From positions 372,001-436,000 of the forward strand of contig NZ_BEVZ01000002.1 in assembly GCF_003112515.1 (NCBI RefSeq): a DNA stretch of 64,000 nt, given 5' to 3'. Position 1 is the first letter of the stretch, and each line of letters opens with the position of its first letter. This DNA comes from Streptomyces fragilis (GTDB taxonomy: Bacteria > Actinomycetota > Actinomycetes > Streptomycetales > Streptomycetaceae). The notes below the pieces were generated by a model that was given only the letters and a program-made list of their open reading frames with translations, had not been told where the DNA came from and did no database searches. A program made the translations under genes and the position numbers. Of the stretch, positions 17,485 to 25,975 are shown in pieces.

Positions 17485-18264
17485 TCAGAGGAGTCCGGCC
17501 TGCTCCGGGGCGGGCTGCAGGGAGAGGTACAGGCGGGTGCCCTGCGGGCGGAAACCGGCCCGTTCGTAGACGCGGCGGGAGCCCTCGCCCGAGTACTCCA
17601 GCCAGACCGATCCGGCGCCGCGGCCGAACATCGCCTCCGCCACCGCGGCAGTCACCGCGGCGGCGACACCGCGGCCGCGGAAGGCCGGCCGGGTGCCGAC
17701 CCCGGACAGTTCGGCCGTGCCCTCCGCGGGCGCGGAGCAGGACGCCCCGCCGAGGACTCCCGCCCCGGGTTCGCGGACGAAGCGCACGGCGCCGCCGCCC
17801 CGCTCGGTGTTCCGCAGCCGGTCGGCGCCCTCCTGGGAGGAGCCGAACAGCCCGCCGAACGCCTCGGCCAGCGCGGCGTCGAGCTGCGCGAACTCCTCGT
17901 CGGTGGCGGGAGTCTCCACACGGGGGGAGTCCGCCACCGGGGGGAGGACCAGCGCGCCCGGGGTGCACACGAGGTACTCGTGCACCGCCTCCGTGCCGAA
18001 CCCGGCGGCGCGCAGGGCGGGTTCGACGGCGGGGGCGGCCTGCGGCGCGAACTCCAGCCGGGGCAGCAGGCCGCGCTCGCGGAAGACGCCGATCAGCGAG
18101 GCGACGTCACGCCCGGTCGGCTCCGCACCGGGCAGCGGGGTCGCGTAGTTGAGGTAAGGGCTGTCCGTCCCCGGCATGAAGCCCGCGACGAAGCCCTCGG
18201 TCTCGACGACCTCGGGGCGGCGGCGCAGGTTGATGACGGCAAAGCTCTGGACCTGGTTGTCCAT
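17485..18264 (-). CDS. GNAT family N-acetyltransferase
   Basis: 259 residues. The C-terminal half is a GNAT domain: ELSGVGTRPAFRGRGVAAAVTAAVAEAMF contains the Q/RxxGxG/A acetyl-CoA pyrophosphate-binding motif A (here RGRGVA), and SRRVYERAGFRPQGTRLYL is motif B with the usual Tyr-containing AGF. The N-terminal half is a degenerate, possibly second GNAT-like domain. Acceptor unknown. ATG 18264 chosen because upstream codons are atypical. Monocistronic, convergent with the MFS gene. Confidence 0.82.
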   Translation of the reverse strand: MDNQVQSFAVINLRRRPEVVETEGFVAGFMPGTDSPYLNYATPLPGAEPTGRDVASLIGVFRERGLLPRLEFAPQAAPAVEPALRAAGFGTEAVHEYLVCTPGALVLPPVADSPRVETPATDEEFAQLDAALAEAFGGLFGSSQEGADRLRNTERGGGAVRFVREPGAGVLGGASCSAPAEGTAELSGVGTRPAFRGRGVAAAVTAAVAEAMFGRGAGSVWLEYSGEGSRRVYERAGFRPQGTRLYLSLQPAPEQAGLL

Positions 18265-18589
18265 GGTGGTGTCGACCTCACGAAGTCTCAGCAGGATCCG
18301 CGCCGACGACGAACCCGGACACGGGTGCGGGGCGCGGCGGAGTGGCGGTGCGCGAAGGCACCGGTTCGTGGGGCCGCCGTACGTGACAGCGTGGCAGGAC
18401 AGAGGCCGCGTGGAGCGGGCGCTCAGTGCCGACGGCGGCCGCTGGGGGACGCCGCAACCATGGACTTCGTTCCTCACCGTGAGTGCGATCCGCGTGATCG
18501 CGGACGCCGTCCACCCTCGCACGCCCGCGCGGGACGGGCAAGCGGTATAGCCAGGTGGACGGCCGGGCACCCGCACTAGGGTGCCGGGC
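18265..18589. other. 325-bp intergenic region, divergent promoters
   Basis: No gene seen. It must contain the start sites for the GNAT gene (-) and the unknown gene (+). At the right end TAGGGT (18578-18583) lies directly before ATG 18590 without a ribosome site, suggesting a leaderless transcript for that gene. Confidence 0.4.
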
Positions 18590-19516
18590 ATGAGACGCAC
18601 GGACGTCGTGGACGACGACGGCACCTGGACCGGTCTGACCCTGGAGGCGGAGGACCGGCCGCGCCCGGGGCTGTGCCTGTTCGCCGGTGACGGGCGGATG
18701 CTGCTCACCCAGGAGACGCGCCCGGTCCTCCTCGCCGCCGTCACCGAGGACCACTGCGAGGTCGGGTTCTGGCGCACCGACGCCTACGGTTCCCTCCTCC
18801 CGCCCTGGCGCGCCGGCACCGCGCGGGACCTGGCCGGGCGGCCGGACCGCTGGGCCCACCGCTTCGCGCAGTGCCTGGCCGCGACGACGGGCGGCCCGCT
18901 GCACGACGGGCGGTGGCTGCTGTCGCCGCAGGGCCCTCCGCACTGGAGCCGCGGGTCCGAGCCGGCGGCGGAGTACTGGGGGCAGACGATCGTCGAGGGC
19001 CATCCCGGCGGATGCGTCGACTGGTTCTTCCTCCACGGAGACTGGGCACTCCTCCCGCTGCGCGCGATGCCCGGCCCGGACGACGCCCGGGTCAAGGCGT
19101 ACCGCAAGCAGGCCCGCGACGGGGTCCTCCCGCCCGTCCTGCTGTGGTGGGTCAGCGGGCTCGCCTGCCACCTGATCCTCGACGGCCACGCCCGGCTCGC
19201 CGCCGCCGTCGCCGAGTCCGTCGAGCCGCCGCTGCTGCACCTGGTGCGCACGGCTCCGGGGGACGAGGTCACCGCGGGCACCCGGCGGGCGGTGGAGTGG
19301 TACGAGGCCGAACTGGCCCGGTTCGCCGCGCTCCGCGCCCGCCACGGCGACACGGTCCCCGACGGCGCCGGGAGCGCGGGCCCCGCCCTGGCCCGCCGGC
19401 TGGAAGACCTGCGCACGGCGACCCGCCCCACCTGGGCCTGGCCGCTGCCCGGCGGAACCGAAGGGTGGCGCCGCGTCGTCCGGGAGACGACGGGCGGTGC
19501 GTGGGACGGGCGGTGA
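18590..19516 (+). CDS. Hypothetical protein, 308 aa
   Basis: Soluble protein without signal peptide or membrane helices; Trp-rich (HWSRGSEPAAEYWGQ, CVDWFFLHGDWALLPL). The central part PPVLLWWVSGLACHLILDGHARLAAAVAESVEP is the most hydrophobic segment but is probably buried helix. No family recognised. Codon bias is normal for the window, supporting a real gene. ATG 18590 is preferred to GTG 18581; a -10-like TAGGGT just upstream would make the mRNA leaderless. A small membrane-protein gene follows after 70 bp. Confidence 0.65.
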   Translation: MRRTDVVDDDGTWTGLTLEAEDRPRPGLCLFAGDGRMLLTQETRPVLLAAVTEDHCEVGFWRTDAYGSLLPPWRAGTARDLAGRPDRWAHRFAQCLAATTGGPLHDGRWLLSPQGPPHWSRGSEPAAEYWGQTIVEGHPGGCVDWFFLHGDWALLPLRAMPGPDDARVKAYRKQARDGVLPPVLLWWVSGLACHLILDGHARLAAAVAESVEPPLLHLVRTAPGDEVTAGTRRAVEWYEAELARFAALRARHGDTVPDGAGSAGPALARRLEDLRTATRPTWAWPLPGGTEGWRRVVRETTGGAWDGR

Positions 19517-19586
19517 CCGCCCCTCACCCGGCCCCGGTGGCCGGCCATGAGGGGGCGGCCCCCTCGACGCGAAAGGCACGGCACGG

Positions 19587-19925
19587 ATGACAGCTGTCGC
19601 AAGGGCGCGCGGGACGCTGCGGCTCCCCGCTCCCGCCTTCTGGTGCGTCGCTGCGGAGGCCACCCTGACGCTGGTCCTGGCGAGGACCCTGTGGACCTGG
19701 CGCGACGACGCCTACGTCGACGTTCCGACCGCCCCGTACCTGCCGTGGCTCGCCGCGGCCCTGACGGTGTCGGTGCCGGCGGGCCTGCTGCTCCTGTCAC
19801 GCGAGCGAGCCCGGGCACGGAGGGCCGGGTGGGCGCTCACGGCGGTACGCCTGTGCCTGCTGCCCCTTGATCTGGGCGACGTGGCTGCCGGCGATGTCGC
19901 CGTACGTCTCCCTGTGGTGAGGTGA
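19587..19925 (+). CDS. Small membrane protein, unknown
   Basis: 112 residues with two likely membrane helices, LPAPAFWCVAAEATLTLVLA (about 12-33) and PYLPWLAAALTVSVPAGLLLL (about 50-70), separated by an acidic loop (WRDDAYVDVP) and followed by a basic cytoplasmic segment RERARARRAG. Same direction as the preceding unknown gene, 70 bp downstream. Weak ribosome site (GAAAGG). No family recognised. Confidence 0.5.
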   Translation: MTAVARARGTLRLPAPAFWCVAAEATLTLVLARTLWTWRDDAYVDVPTAPYLPWLAAALTVSVPAGLLLLSRERARARRAGWALTAVRLCLLPLDLGDVAAGDVAVRLPVVR

Positions 19926-19977
19926 CGGGGACCGGCCCGGGCGGGAGCCGCGCCGGAGTGGTCCGGCCGCGCCGCGG

Positions 19978-20796
19978 TCAGGCGAGCCAGTGGCAGGGCA
20001 GGCGGAGCAGGTCGACGGCGCGTGCCGCCACGGCCTCCGCGTGCGGCGGGGCGTCCTCGCCGGCGATGCCCCGGGTCAGGTGCAGGTGGAGCGACTGCAA
20101 CGTGGCGAAGGTGTTGAACGCCCAGACGGGCACCGGCCCGGGGCCCCCGCCCTCCAGGGCGTCCGCCACCACGTCCAGCCAGCCGGTCGCCTCGCCGGCC
20201 CGAAGCCCCGGGGCCTGCAGGACACGGGTGACCGCCCGGGCCAGCCGGGCGTCCTCCAGCTGCTCGTAGCGGTGCGCCGCCCCGGGGGCGGTCATCCGGC
20301 GGGCGCAGAGCTCGAGCAGGTCGGTGCGGCGGCCGGGCAGCGCCCTGGCGAACGCCGCGGCGGCGTCCGCGCCGTGGGCCACCGCGTGCAGCCAGCCCAG
20401 GGCGTCGTCCCAGCCCCGGGTGTCCTCCTCGGCCGGGTACCAGGCGCTGAAGGCGGCGAACCAGCGCTGGGCCGCCGCCTCGCCCACCAGGCCGGGCACG
20501 GCGACGGAACGGGTCAGCACGCAGCTCAGCAGCAGCGGAGCAAAGGTCCGTGCCTGCACCTCGGGGTGGGTGAACCGGCCGGCGGCGCGGTCGCCGAGGT
20601 CCTCCAGGACGTCGTCGAGACGCCCTTCCGCGATCCAGCGGGCGGCGGCCGTGCAGCCGTGGTCGTCGCGGACCACCGGGTCGGGGGAGACCAGCATCGC
20701 CGACAGTTCCTCGGCGAGACGGGACGCCGGGACGGCTTCGGGCACGCGGAATCCGCCGGCTGCGATCGACGGCCGGTCGAGAAGGGCAGTGGTCAT
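19978..20796 (-). CDS. DUF2785-like protein
   Basis: 272 residues, wholly helical by composition. The opening VVRDDHGCTAAARWIAEGRLDDV and the later WLHAVAHGADAAAAF resemble DUF2785 proteins, a HEAT-like helical family of unknown function. No catalytic motif seen. The protein starts MTTALLDRPSIAAGG at ATG 20796, whose upstream bases are G-poor without a clear ribosome site. Stands alone between the small membrane protein (convergent) and an SDR gene. Confidence 0.65.
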   Translation of the reverse strand: MTTALLDRPSIAAGGFRVPEAVPASRLAEELSAMLVSPDPVVRDDHGCTAAARWIAEGRLDDVLEDLGDRAAGRFTHPEVQARTFAPLLLSCVLTRSVAVPGLVGEAAAQRWFAAFSAWYPAEEDTRGWDDALGWLHAVAHGADAAAAFARALPGRRTDLLELCARRMTAPGAAHRYEQLEDARLARAVTRVLQAPGLRAGEATGWLDVVADALEGGGPGPVPVWAFNTFATLQSLHLHLTRGIAGEDAPPHAEAVAARAVDLLRLPCHWLA

Positions 20797-20938
20797 CGCG
20801 TCAGCCTGGCACAGCCGCCCGCGCGGGCAAGAGGCTTCTGCCCGCCGGGGTCCCCTCGCGGCTCGGGGCGTGACCCACGGCCGGCCGGGGCGGCTGAGGC
20901 CAGCGGCCGGGGCGGCTGAGGCGAGCGGCCGGACCGGC

Positions 20939-21679
20939 TCAGGTGAGGTTCAGGCCGCCGTCGAGGACGATCACCTCACCGGTGAGGTACCCGCTGTCGA
21001 TCACCGAGGCCACCAGGGCGGCGACGTCCTCGGGCCCGGCCGGGCGGCGCATCGGCGCGCGCTCCCGCCACAGCTCGTGCGCCTGCACCCAGTCCCTGGT
21101 CATCGGCGTGTCCACGAGCCCCGGAGCGACCGCGTTGACCCGCACCCGGGGGCCCAGCGCGGCCGCCAGCAGCCGGGTCACGTGGTTGAGTGCCGCCTTG
21201 CTCGCCGCGTACGGCACCGAGGAGCCCTTGGGGCGCACCCCGGCATGGCTGGTGATGTTGACGACGCAGCCGCCCGCCGGGGCCTCGCGCAGCGCCGGCA
21301 GGGCCTCCGTGCACAGCACCCACGGCGCGATCAGGTTGACCTCCATCAGCCGCCGCCAGTCGGCGGGCGACGCGGCGGCCAGGTCGTCGTGCGGGATCGG
21401 CCAGCTGATGCCCGCGTTGTTCACCAGCACGTCCAGCCGCCCGCACCTCGCGAGCGCCGTCGCCACCAGTTCCCGGGCCTCCTCCTCGACCTCCAGGTCG
21501 GCCCGCACGTACTCCCCGCCGAGCTCGGCCGCCAGCGCCCGTCCGGCCTCCGCGCTGCTGCGCGAGTGCACCACCACCCGCATCCCGTCGGCCGCCAGCC
21601 GTCGCGCGACGGCCTCCCCGATGCCGGAGGTGGACCCGGTCACCAGGGCGACCGGGCGGTCCGCTTCGTCGATGCCCAT
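20939..21679 (-). CDS. Short-chain dehydrogenase/reductase (FabG-like)
   Basis: 246 residues, the usual length of a classical SDR. VALVTGSTSGIGEAVARRLA is the TGxxxGxG cofactor-binding motif, LDVLVNNAGISW the NNAG motif, and the SYK catalytic triad is in INITSHAG...VPYAASKAALNHVTRL. VVHSRSSAEAGR after strand 2 fits NADP(H). C-terminus DSGYLTGEVIVLDGGLNLT is typical of FabG-like enzymes. Reaction: reversible oxidation of a hydroxy group; substrate unknown. ATG 21679. Confidence 0.88.
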   Translation of the reverse strand: MGIDEADRPVALVTGSTSGIGEAVARRLAADGMRVVVHSRSSAEAGRALAAELGGEYVRADLEVEEEARELVATALARCGRLDVLVNNAGISWPIPHDDLAAASPADWRRLMEVNLIAPWVLCTEALPALREAPAGGCVVNITSHAGVRPKGSSVPYAASKAALNHVTRLLAAALGPRVRVNAVAPGLVDTPMTRDWVQAHELWRERAPMRRPAGPEDVAALVASVIDSGYLTGEVIVLDGGLNLT

Positions 21680-21825
21680 ACCGCGGATCCTGCCACGGCG
21701 GCGTGCGGGTTCCGTGCACGGCCGGGCGAGCGGGGCACCGTCGAACCGCCCGGGCCCGCGCACGGGGCGGCATGCCGCGGCTCCCCGGCCCGACGCCGGG
21801 CGCCGGCCGGCGGTCCGGAAAGCTC

Positions 21826-22464
21826 CTACCGGCCGGTCAGCCGTGGCACCAGGTCGTCCAGGCCGTCCACGTTCCAGTCCGCCCGCGCCGACGGCGTGCC
21901 GGCCCAGAAGTGGCCCAGCGCGCCCCGCCGGACGTGCGCGGTCCGGAAACCGGCCGCGCGCGCCGGCAGGAGGTCGTTCGCCGGGTGGTCGCCCACGTAC
22001 ACGGTCTGCCCGGGCTCCGCGGGCACCCAGTCGGCGAGCCGCTCGAAGAAGGCGGGGGAGGGTTTCTCGACCCCCCAGTCGCCTGAGACGGCCAGTGCGT
22101 CGCACGGAAGTTCCAGCGCGCGCAGGCAGCGGCCCGCACGGCTGCTCTGGTTCCCGGCGACGCCGACCCACACCCCCGCGGCCCGCAGGGCGGCCAGGGC
22201 GCCCCGGACGTCCGGGTACAGGTCCGACTCGTCGATGACCTCGCCGAGGCCGGCCGCCTCGCGGGCCCGCCACTCGGCGGCCACGTCGATGCCCGGGCGC
22301 ACCAGGGGAAGCGCGTCCTGGTTGTGGCCGCCCCGGGCGACGACCGCGCCGACCAGCGCGGAGAGCGTGTGGCGGCGGACCCCGAGCCAGTCGGCCCAGT
22401 CCGACCAGTACCGGTCGTCGCCGACGAGCGTCTCACCGACGTCGAAGACGGCTGCGCGGATCAT
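21826..22464 (-). CDS. HAD-superfamily protein with variant motif I
   Basis: 212 residues. Motif I is AAVFDVGETLVG: the nucleophilic Asp is present but the usual second Asp (general acid/base, DxD) is Gly. Motif II lies in VGVAGNQSSRAG, motif III Lys in VEKPSPAFFERL, and motif IV is VYVGDHPANDLLPARAAGF. The arrangement resembles HAD-IA hydrolases. The missing second Asp suggests that it is not a standard phosphatase. Monocistronic on the minus strand, divergent from the SDR gene at 22649. Confidence 0.82.
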   Translation of the reverse strand: MIRAAVFDVGETLVGDDRYWSDWADWLGVRRHTLSALVGAVVARGGHNQDALPLVRPGIDVAAEWRAREAAGLGEVIDESDLYPDVRGALAALRAAGVWVGVAGNQSSRAGRCLRALELPCDALAVSGDWGVEKPSPAFFERLADWVPAEPGQTVYVGDHPANDLLPARAAGFRTAHVRRGALGHFWAGTPSARADWNVDGLDDLVPRLTGR

Positions 22465-22648
22465 GGAGGCGCTCCTGTCCTCGGACGCCGACGGCGGATG
22501 TGCCCTCACATCATCGCCGCAGGACCGCCGGAGCGGTGACGGTTCGGCGATCCCGGTGCCAGGAAGCGGTTCCGCGCCGGGAGGCGGGCCCGTCCGCGGA
22601 CGAGTAACCCGTCGCCGCCTGGGGACCCGGGCGGCGGAGGCGAGGCCC

Positions 22649-23575
22649 GTGGGACAGTCCGCACAGGTGCAGAAGCAGACGTCCGCAGGACGCCGGCCGC
22701 TCGAGGGCCGGGTCGCGGTGGTGACCGGAGCCGCCCGGGGAGTGGGGGCCGCGCTCGCGGCGGACCTCGCCGGGCGGGGCGCGGTCGTCGCCCTGCTGGG
22801 CCACGGGCAGGCCCGCCTGGAAGAGGTGGCCGCGCGACTGCCCACCCGGGCCCTGCCCGTGGCGGTGGACGTCACCGACGACGACGCCATGGCCCGGGCC
22901 GCCCGCACGGTGCGGGACACGCTCGGACCGCCGTCCGTGGTGGTGGCCAACGCGGGCATCGCCGAGGGCGGCCCCTTCGTCGACTCCGACCCCGCGCTGT
23001 GGCGGCGGGTCATCGACGTCAACCTCACCGGCAGCGCGATCACCGCACGGGTGTTCCTGCCCGACCTGCTGCGCACCCACGGATACTTCCTGCAGGTCGC
23101 CTCGCTGGCCTCGTTCGGCTCCGCGCCCATGATGAGCGCGTACTGCGCCTCCAAGGCCGGCGTGGAGGCCTTCGCCCACTCGCTCCGCGCGGAGCTGGCG
23201 CACCGGAAGGTGGGCGTGGGCATCGGCTACCTGAACTGGACCGACACCGACATGATCCGGGACGGCGACAAGTACCCCGTGCTGCGGGAGCTGCGCGGCC
23301 ACATGCCGCCGCCGGCCCGGCGGATCTACCCGGTCACCACCGTCGCCCGGCGGCTCGGTGACGCGGTGGAGAAGCGCCGCGTCTCCACCTACATCCCCGT
23401 GTGGCTGCGCGCCGTGCAGGCGATCCGCGCGGCGATGCCCGCCGTGGTGACCGTGGTGTCCCGGCACGAGCTGCCCCGGCTGGAGGCCGAGGGGCCGCTG
23501 GAGGCCACCGGCCCGCTGGGCGCCGGAGGCGCCGCCGACCGGGCGGCCCGCCCGGCGGCCCCCCGCACCACCTGA
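22649..23575 (+). CDS. Short-chain dehydrogenase (SDR)
   Basis: 308 residues. VAVVTGAARGVGAALAADLAG is the nucleotide motif, VVVANAGIAEGG the NAG motif and MMSAYCASKAGVEAFAHS carries the catalytic YxxxK. Longer than minimal SDRs, with a C-terminal extension that includes WLRAVQAIRAAMPAVVTVVS, probably a membrane-associated helix. First of three co-directional genes (SDR, SRPBCC, FAD-dependent oxidoreductase) whose joint metabolism is unknown. GTG 22649 is preceded by GGAGGCGAGG; GTG 22666 is an alternative. Confidence 0.85.
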   Translation: MGQSAQVQKQTSAGRRPLEGRVAVVTGAARGVGAALAADLAGRGAVVALLGHGQARLEEVAARLPTRALPVAVDVTDDDAMARAARTVRDTLGPPSVVVANAGIAEGGPFVDSDPALWRRVIDVNLTGSAITARVFLPDLLRTHGYFLQVASLASFGSAPMMSAYCASKAGVEAFAHSLRAELAHRKVGVGIGYLNWTDTDMIRDGDKYPVLRELRGHMPPPARRIYPVTTVARRLGDAVEKRRVSTYIPVWLRAVQAIRAAMPAVVTVVSRHELPRLEAEGPLEATGPLGAGGAADRAARPAAPRTT

Positions 23576-23592
23576 GCCACGCCCCGGCCCCG

Positions 23593-23622
23593 CCCGCGCG
23601 TGCTGGAACCCGCACGCGCGGG
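23593..23622 (+). terminator. Stem-loop after the SDR gene
   Basis: CCCGCGCGTGC and GCACGCGCGGG form a perfect 11-bp stem with an 8-base loop, 18 bp beyond the SDR stop. It may attenuate or end transcription before the SRPBCC gene. Confidence 0.6.
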
Positions 23623-23706
23623 GGTTCGGCCCGCGCCGGACGGGGCACCCGGCCCGCGACCTTCGGCGGCAAGGGGCCGACCGGGACGCGGACGCGGGGA
23701 GACGGC

Positions 23707-24213
23707 ATGGCCAAACGGCACCGGTTGATCAAGGTGACGCCCGAGGCGGTCTGGGAGATCCTCGCGGACGGCGAGCGCTACGCGGACTGGGTGGTCGGCA
23801 CCGCACGCTCCGAGCCCGTGCGCGGCAACTGGCCCGAGGTGGGCGCGGCGATCGCCTACGAGGTCCGCCTCGGCCCCCTGAAACTGCACAACGAGACCGT
23901 GGTGCGTCGCTGCGTCCCCGGCCGCGAACTGGAGCTCGAGGCCAAGGCGGGCCCCCTCGGCACCGCCAGGATCGCGCTGGAGCTCCGCTCCTGGGGCGAC
24001 GACACCCTGATCATCGTCGACGAGCACCCGCTGCGCGGCGCCGGCGGGATGATCCACAACGTGGGCGTGGAGGCGCTGATCCAGCTGCGGCACCGCGAGA
24101 TGCTGCGGCGGCTGGAGGAGGTCTGCGAGGAGGCACGCCGCCCGGCCGGGGCCGAGGCCGACGGACGGGGCGGACCGGCGGGCGGCGGCAGCCCCGCGCC
24201 CGCCGGAGCCTGA
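23707..24213 (+). CDS. SRPBCC-fold protein
   Basis: 168 residues. The pattern RLIKVTPEAVWEILADGERYADWVVGT, then a beta-rich middle and C-terminal amphipathic helix VEALIQLRHREMLRRLEEVCEEA is that of the START/polyketide-cyclase-like SRPBCC fold, which binds hydrophobic ligands. Ends in a Gly/Pro/Ala-rich tail. Lies 12 bp before the FAD-dependent oxidoreductase and downstream of an SDR; together they may process a lipid or isoprenoid. ATG 23707 has GGGGAGA just upstream. Ligand unknown. Confidence 0.8.
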   Translation: MAKRHRLIKVTPEAVWEILADGERYADWVVGTARSEPVRGNWPEVGAAIAYEVRLGPLKLHNETVVRRCVPGRELELEAKAGPLGTARIALELRSWGDDTLIIVDEHPLRGAGGMIHNVGVEALIQLRHREMLRRLEEVCEEARRPAGAEADGRGGPAGGGSPAPAGA

Positions 24214-24225
24214 GGAGGGCTGGAG

Positions 24226-25875
24226 ATGCCCGATGCCGTGGTCATCGGCGCCGGCCCCAACGGGCTGGTCGCCGCCAACCTGCTGGCCGACGCCGGCTGG
24301 AGCGTCGTCGTCCTGGAGGAACAGCCCGAACCCGGCGGGGCGGTGCGGCACGACCGGGGCGTCGACCCCGACTTCGTGCACGACCTGTTCAGCGCGTTCT
24401 ACCCGCTGGCCGCCGCCTCGCCGGTCGTGGAGGGCCTGCGGCTCGAGCGGTACGGGCTGCGCTGGCGGCAGGCTCCCCGGGTCGTCGCGCACCCGCTGAC
24501 CGACGGACGGTGCGCCGTCCTCGGCCGCACCCTCGGCCAGACGGTCACCTCGCTGGAGGGCTTCGCGGAGGGCGACGGCGAGTCCTGGCGCGAACTGCAC
24601 CGGATCTGGGACCGGCTGCGCCCCGACCTGCTCGACGCGCTGTTCACCCCCTTTCCGCCGGTCAAGGCGGGTGCGCGGCTCGCCGTGAAACTGCGCGGCA
24701 CCGGCGGCCTGCGGCTGGCCCGCAGCCTGGTGCTGCCGGTACGGAGGCTGGGGGAGGAGGAGTTCCGCGAGGCGGGCGGCCGGCTGCTGCTGGCCGGCAA
24801 CGCGCTGCACGCCGACCTCCCGCCCGAGGCGGCGGGCAGCGGCGGTTACGGCTGGCTGATGGCCATGCTCGGCCAGACCTACGGCTTCCCCGTGCCCGAG
24901 GGCGGCTCCGGGCAGCTGATCGCCGCGCTGGTGCGGCGGCTGGAGGAACGCGGCGGCACCGTGCGGTGCGGACAGCGCGTCGCGGAGGTGGTGGTCCGGC
25001 AGGGCACGGCCGTCGCGGTGCGCACGGCCGCCGGCGACACCGTCGACGCCCGGCGGGCGGTGCTCGCCGACGTCTCCGTGCCGGCCCTCTACGGCGAACT
25101 CGTCGCCCCCGAGCACCTGCCCGACCAGCTCCTGGACGACCTCAAGCGCTTCCAGTGGGACTTCGGCACCGTCAAGGTCGACTGGGCCCTCGACGGCCCC
25201 GTCCCCTGGACGTCACCCGAGGCCGGGCAGGCCGGCACGGTGCACCTCGCGGACGGGGTCGACGAGCTCACCCGCTTCGCCGCGCAGCTCGCCATGGGCC
25301 GGATCCCCGACCGCCCGTTCTGCATCTTCGGCCAGATGACCACCGCCGACCCCACCCGCTCCCCGGCCGGCACCGAATCGGCGTGGGCGTACACCCACGT
25401 GCCGCACAGCGTCCGGGGCGACGCCGGGGACGAGGGCATCACCGGCGTGTGGGACGACGACGAGGCCCGGCGCATGGCGGACCGGATGGAACGCCAGGTG
25501 GAACGCTTCGCGCCCGGCTTCCGCGACCGGATCCGGGCCCGCCGCGTCCTCTCCCCGCCGACCCTGCAGGCGATGGACGCCAACCTGCGCCACGGCGCCA
25601 TCAACGGCGGCACCACCGCCATGCACCAGCAGTTGTTCTTCCGCCCCGTCCCCGGCACCGGCCGCCCGGAGACGGCGGTGCGACGCCTCTACCTGGCGTC
25701 CGCCGGAGCCCATCCCGGCGGTGGCGTGCACGGCGCGCCCGGGGCCAACGCCGCCTGCGCCGCGCTGCACGGGCGCCTGCCCGGCGGCCTCGGCGGAGGC
25801 ATGGCCCGCGCCCAGCGCCTGCTGACCCGGCGGGACCGCAAGGGGGAGCCGAGGCCGGTGCCGGACGAGTGGTGA
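24226..25875 (+). CDS. Phytoene-desaturase-like FAD-dependent oxidoreductase
   Basis: 549 residues. AVVIGAGPNGLVAANLLADAGWSVVVLEE is the N-terminal FAD dinucleotide motif (GxGxxG and terminal Glu). PEGGSGQLIAALVRRLEERGGTVRCGQRV is the typical second FAD segment of CrtI-like proteins, and the C-terminus AHPGGGVHGAPGANAACAAL is the conserved flavin-contacting region. Members desaturate, isomerise or oxidise isoprenoids and lipids. No carotenoid genes are nearby, so a carotenoid role is not supported. GAGGAGGGCTGGAG precedes the ATG. Confidence 0.88.
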   Translation: MPDAVVIGAGPNGLVAANLLADAGWSVVVLEEQPEPGGAVRHDRGVDPDFVHDLFSAFYPLAAASPVVEGLRLERYGLRWRQAPRVVAHPLTDGRCAVLGRTLGQTVTSLEGFAEGDGESWRELHRIWDRLRPDLLDALFTPFPPVKAGARLAVKLRGTGGLRLARSLVLPVRRLGEEEFREAGGRLLLAGNALHADLPPEAAGSGGYGWLMAMLGQTYGFPVPEGGSGQLIAALVRRLEERGGTVRCGQRVAEVVVRQGTAVAVRTAAGDTVDARRAVLADVSVPALYGELVAPEHLPDQLLDDLKRFQWDFGTVKVDWALDGPVPWTSPEAGQAGTVHLADGVDELTRFAAQLAMGRIPDRPFCIFGQMTTADPTRSPAGTESAWAYTHVPHSVRGDAGDEGITGVWDDDEARRMADRMERQVERFAPGFRDRIRARRVLSPPTLQAMDANLRHGAINGGTTAMHQQLFFRPVPGTGRPETAVRRLYLASAGAHPGGGVHGAPGANAACAALHGRLPGGLGGGMARAQRLLTRRDRKGEPRPVPDEW

Positions 25876-25975
25876 AGCCGCCCGCCCGGCATGGGGGAGG
25901 CCGTGTCCGGGCAGGCTCGCCGTCAGGGCCTGTCCGGTGGATCACGCGGGCGGACCGCGAGGAGGGAGACCCCTG

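Noticed and set aside
22324..22648. Upstream extension of the SDR gene at 22649
   Set aside because: It would overlap the divergent HAD gene and encodes a Pro/Arg-rich peptide; GTG 22649 has a good ribosome site.
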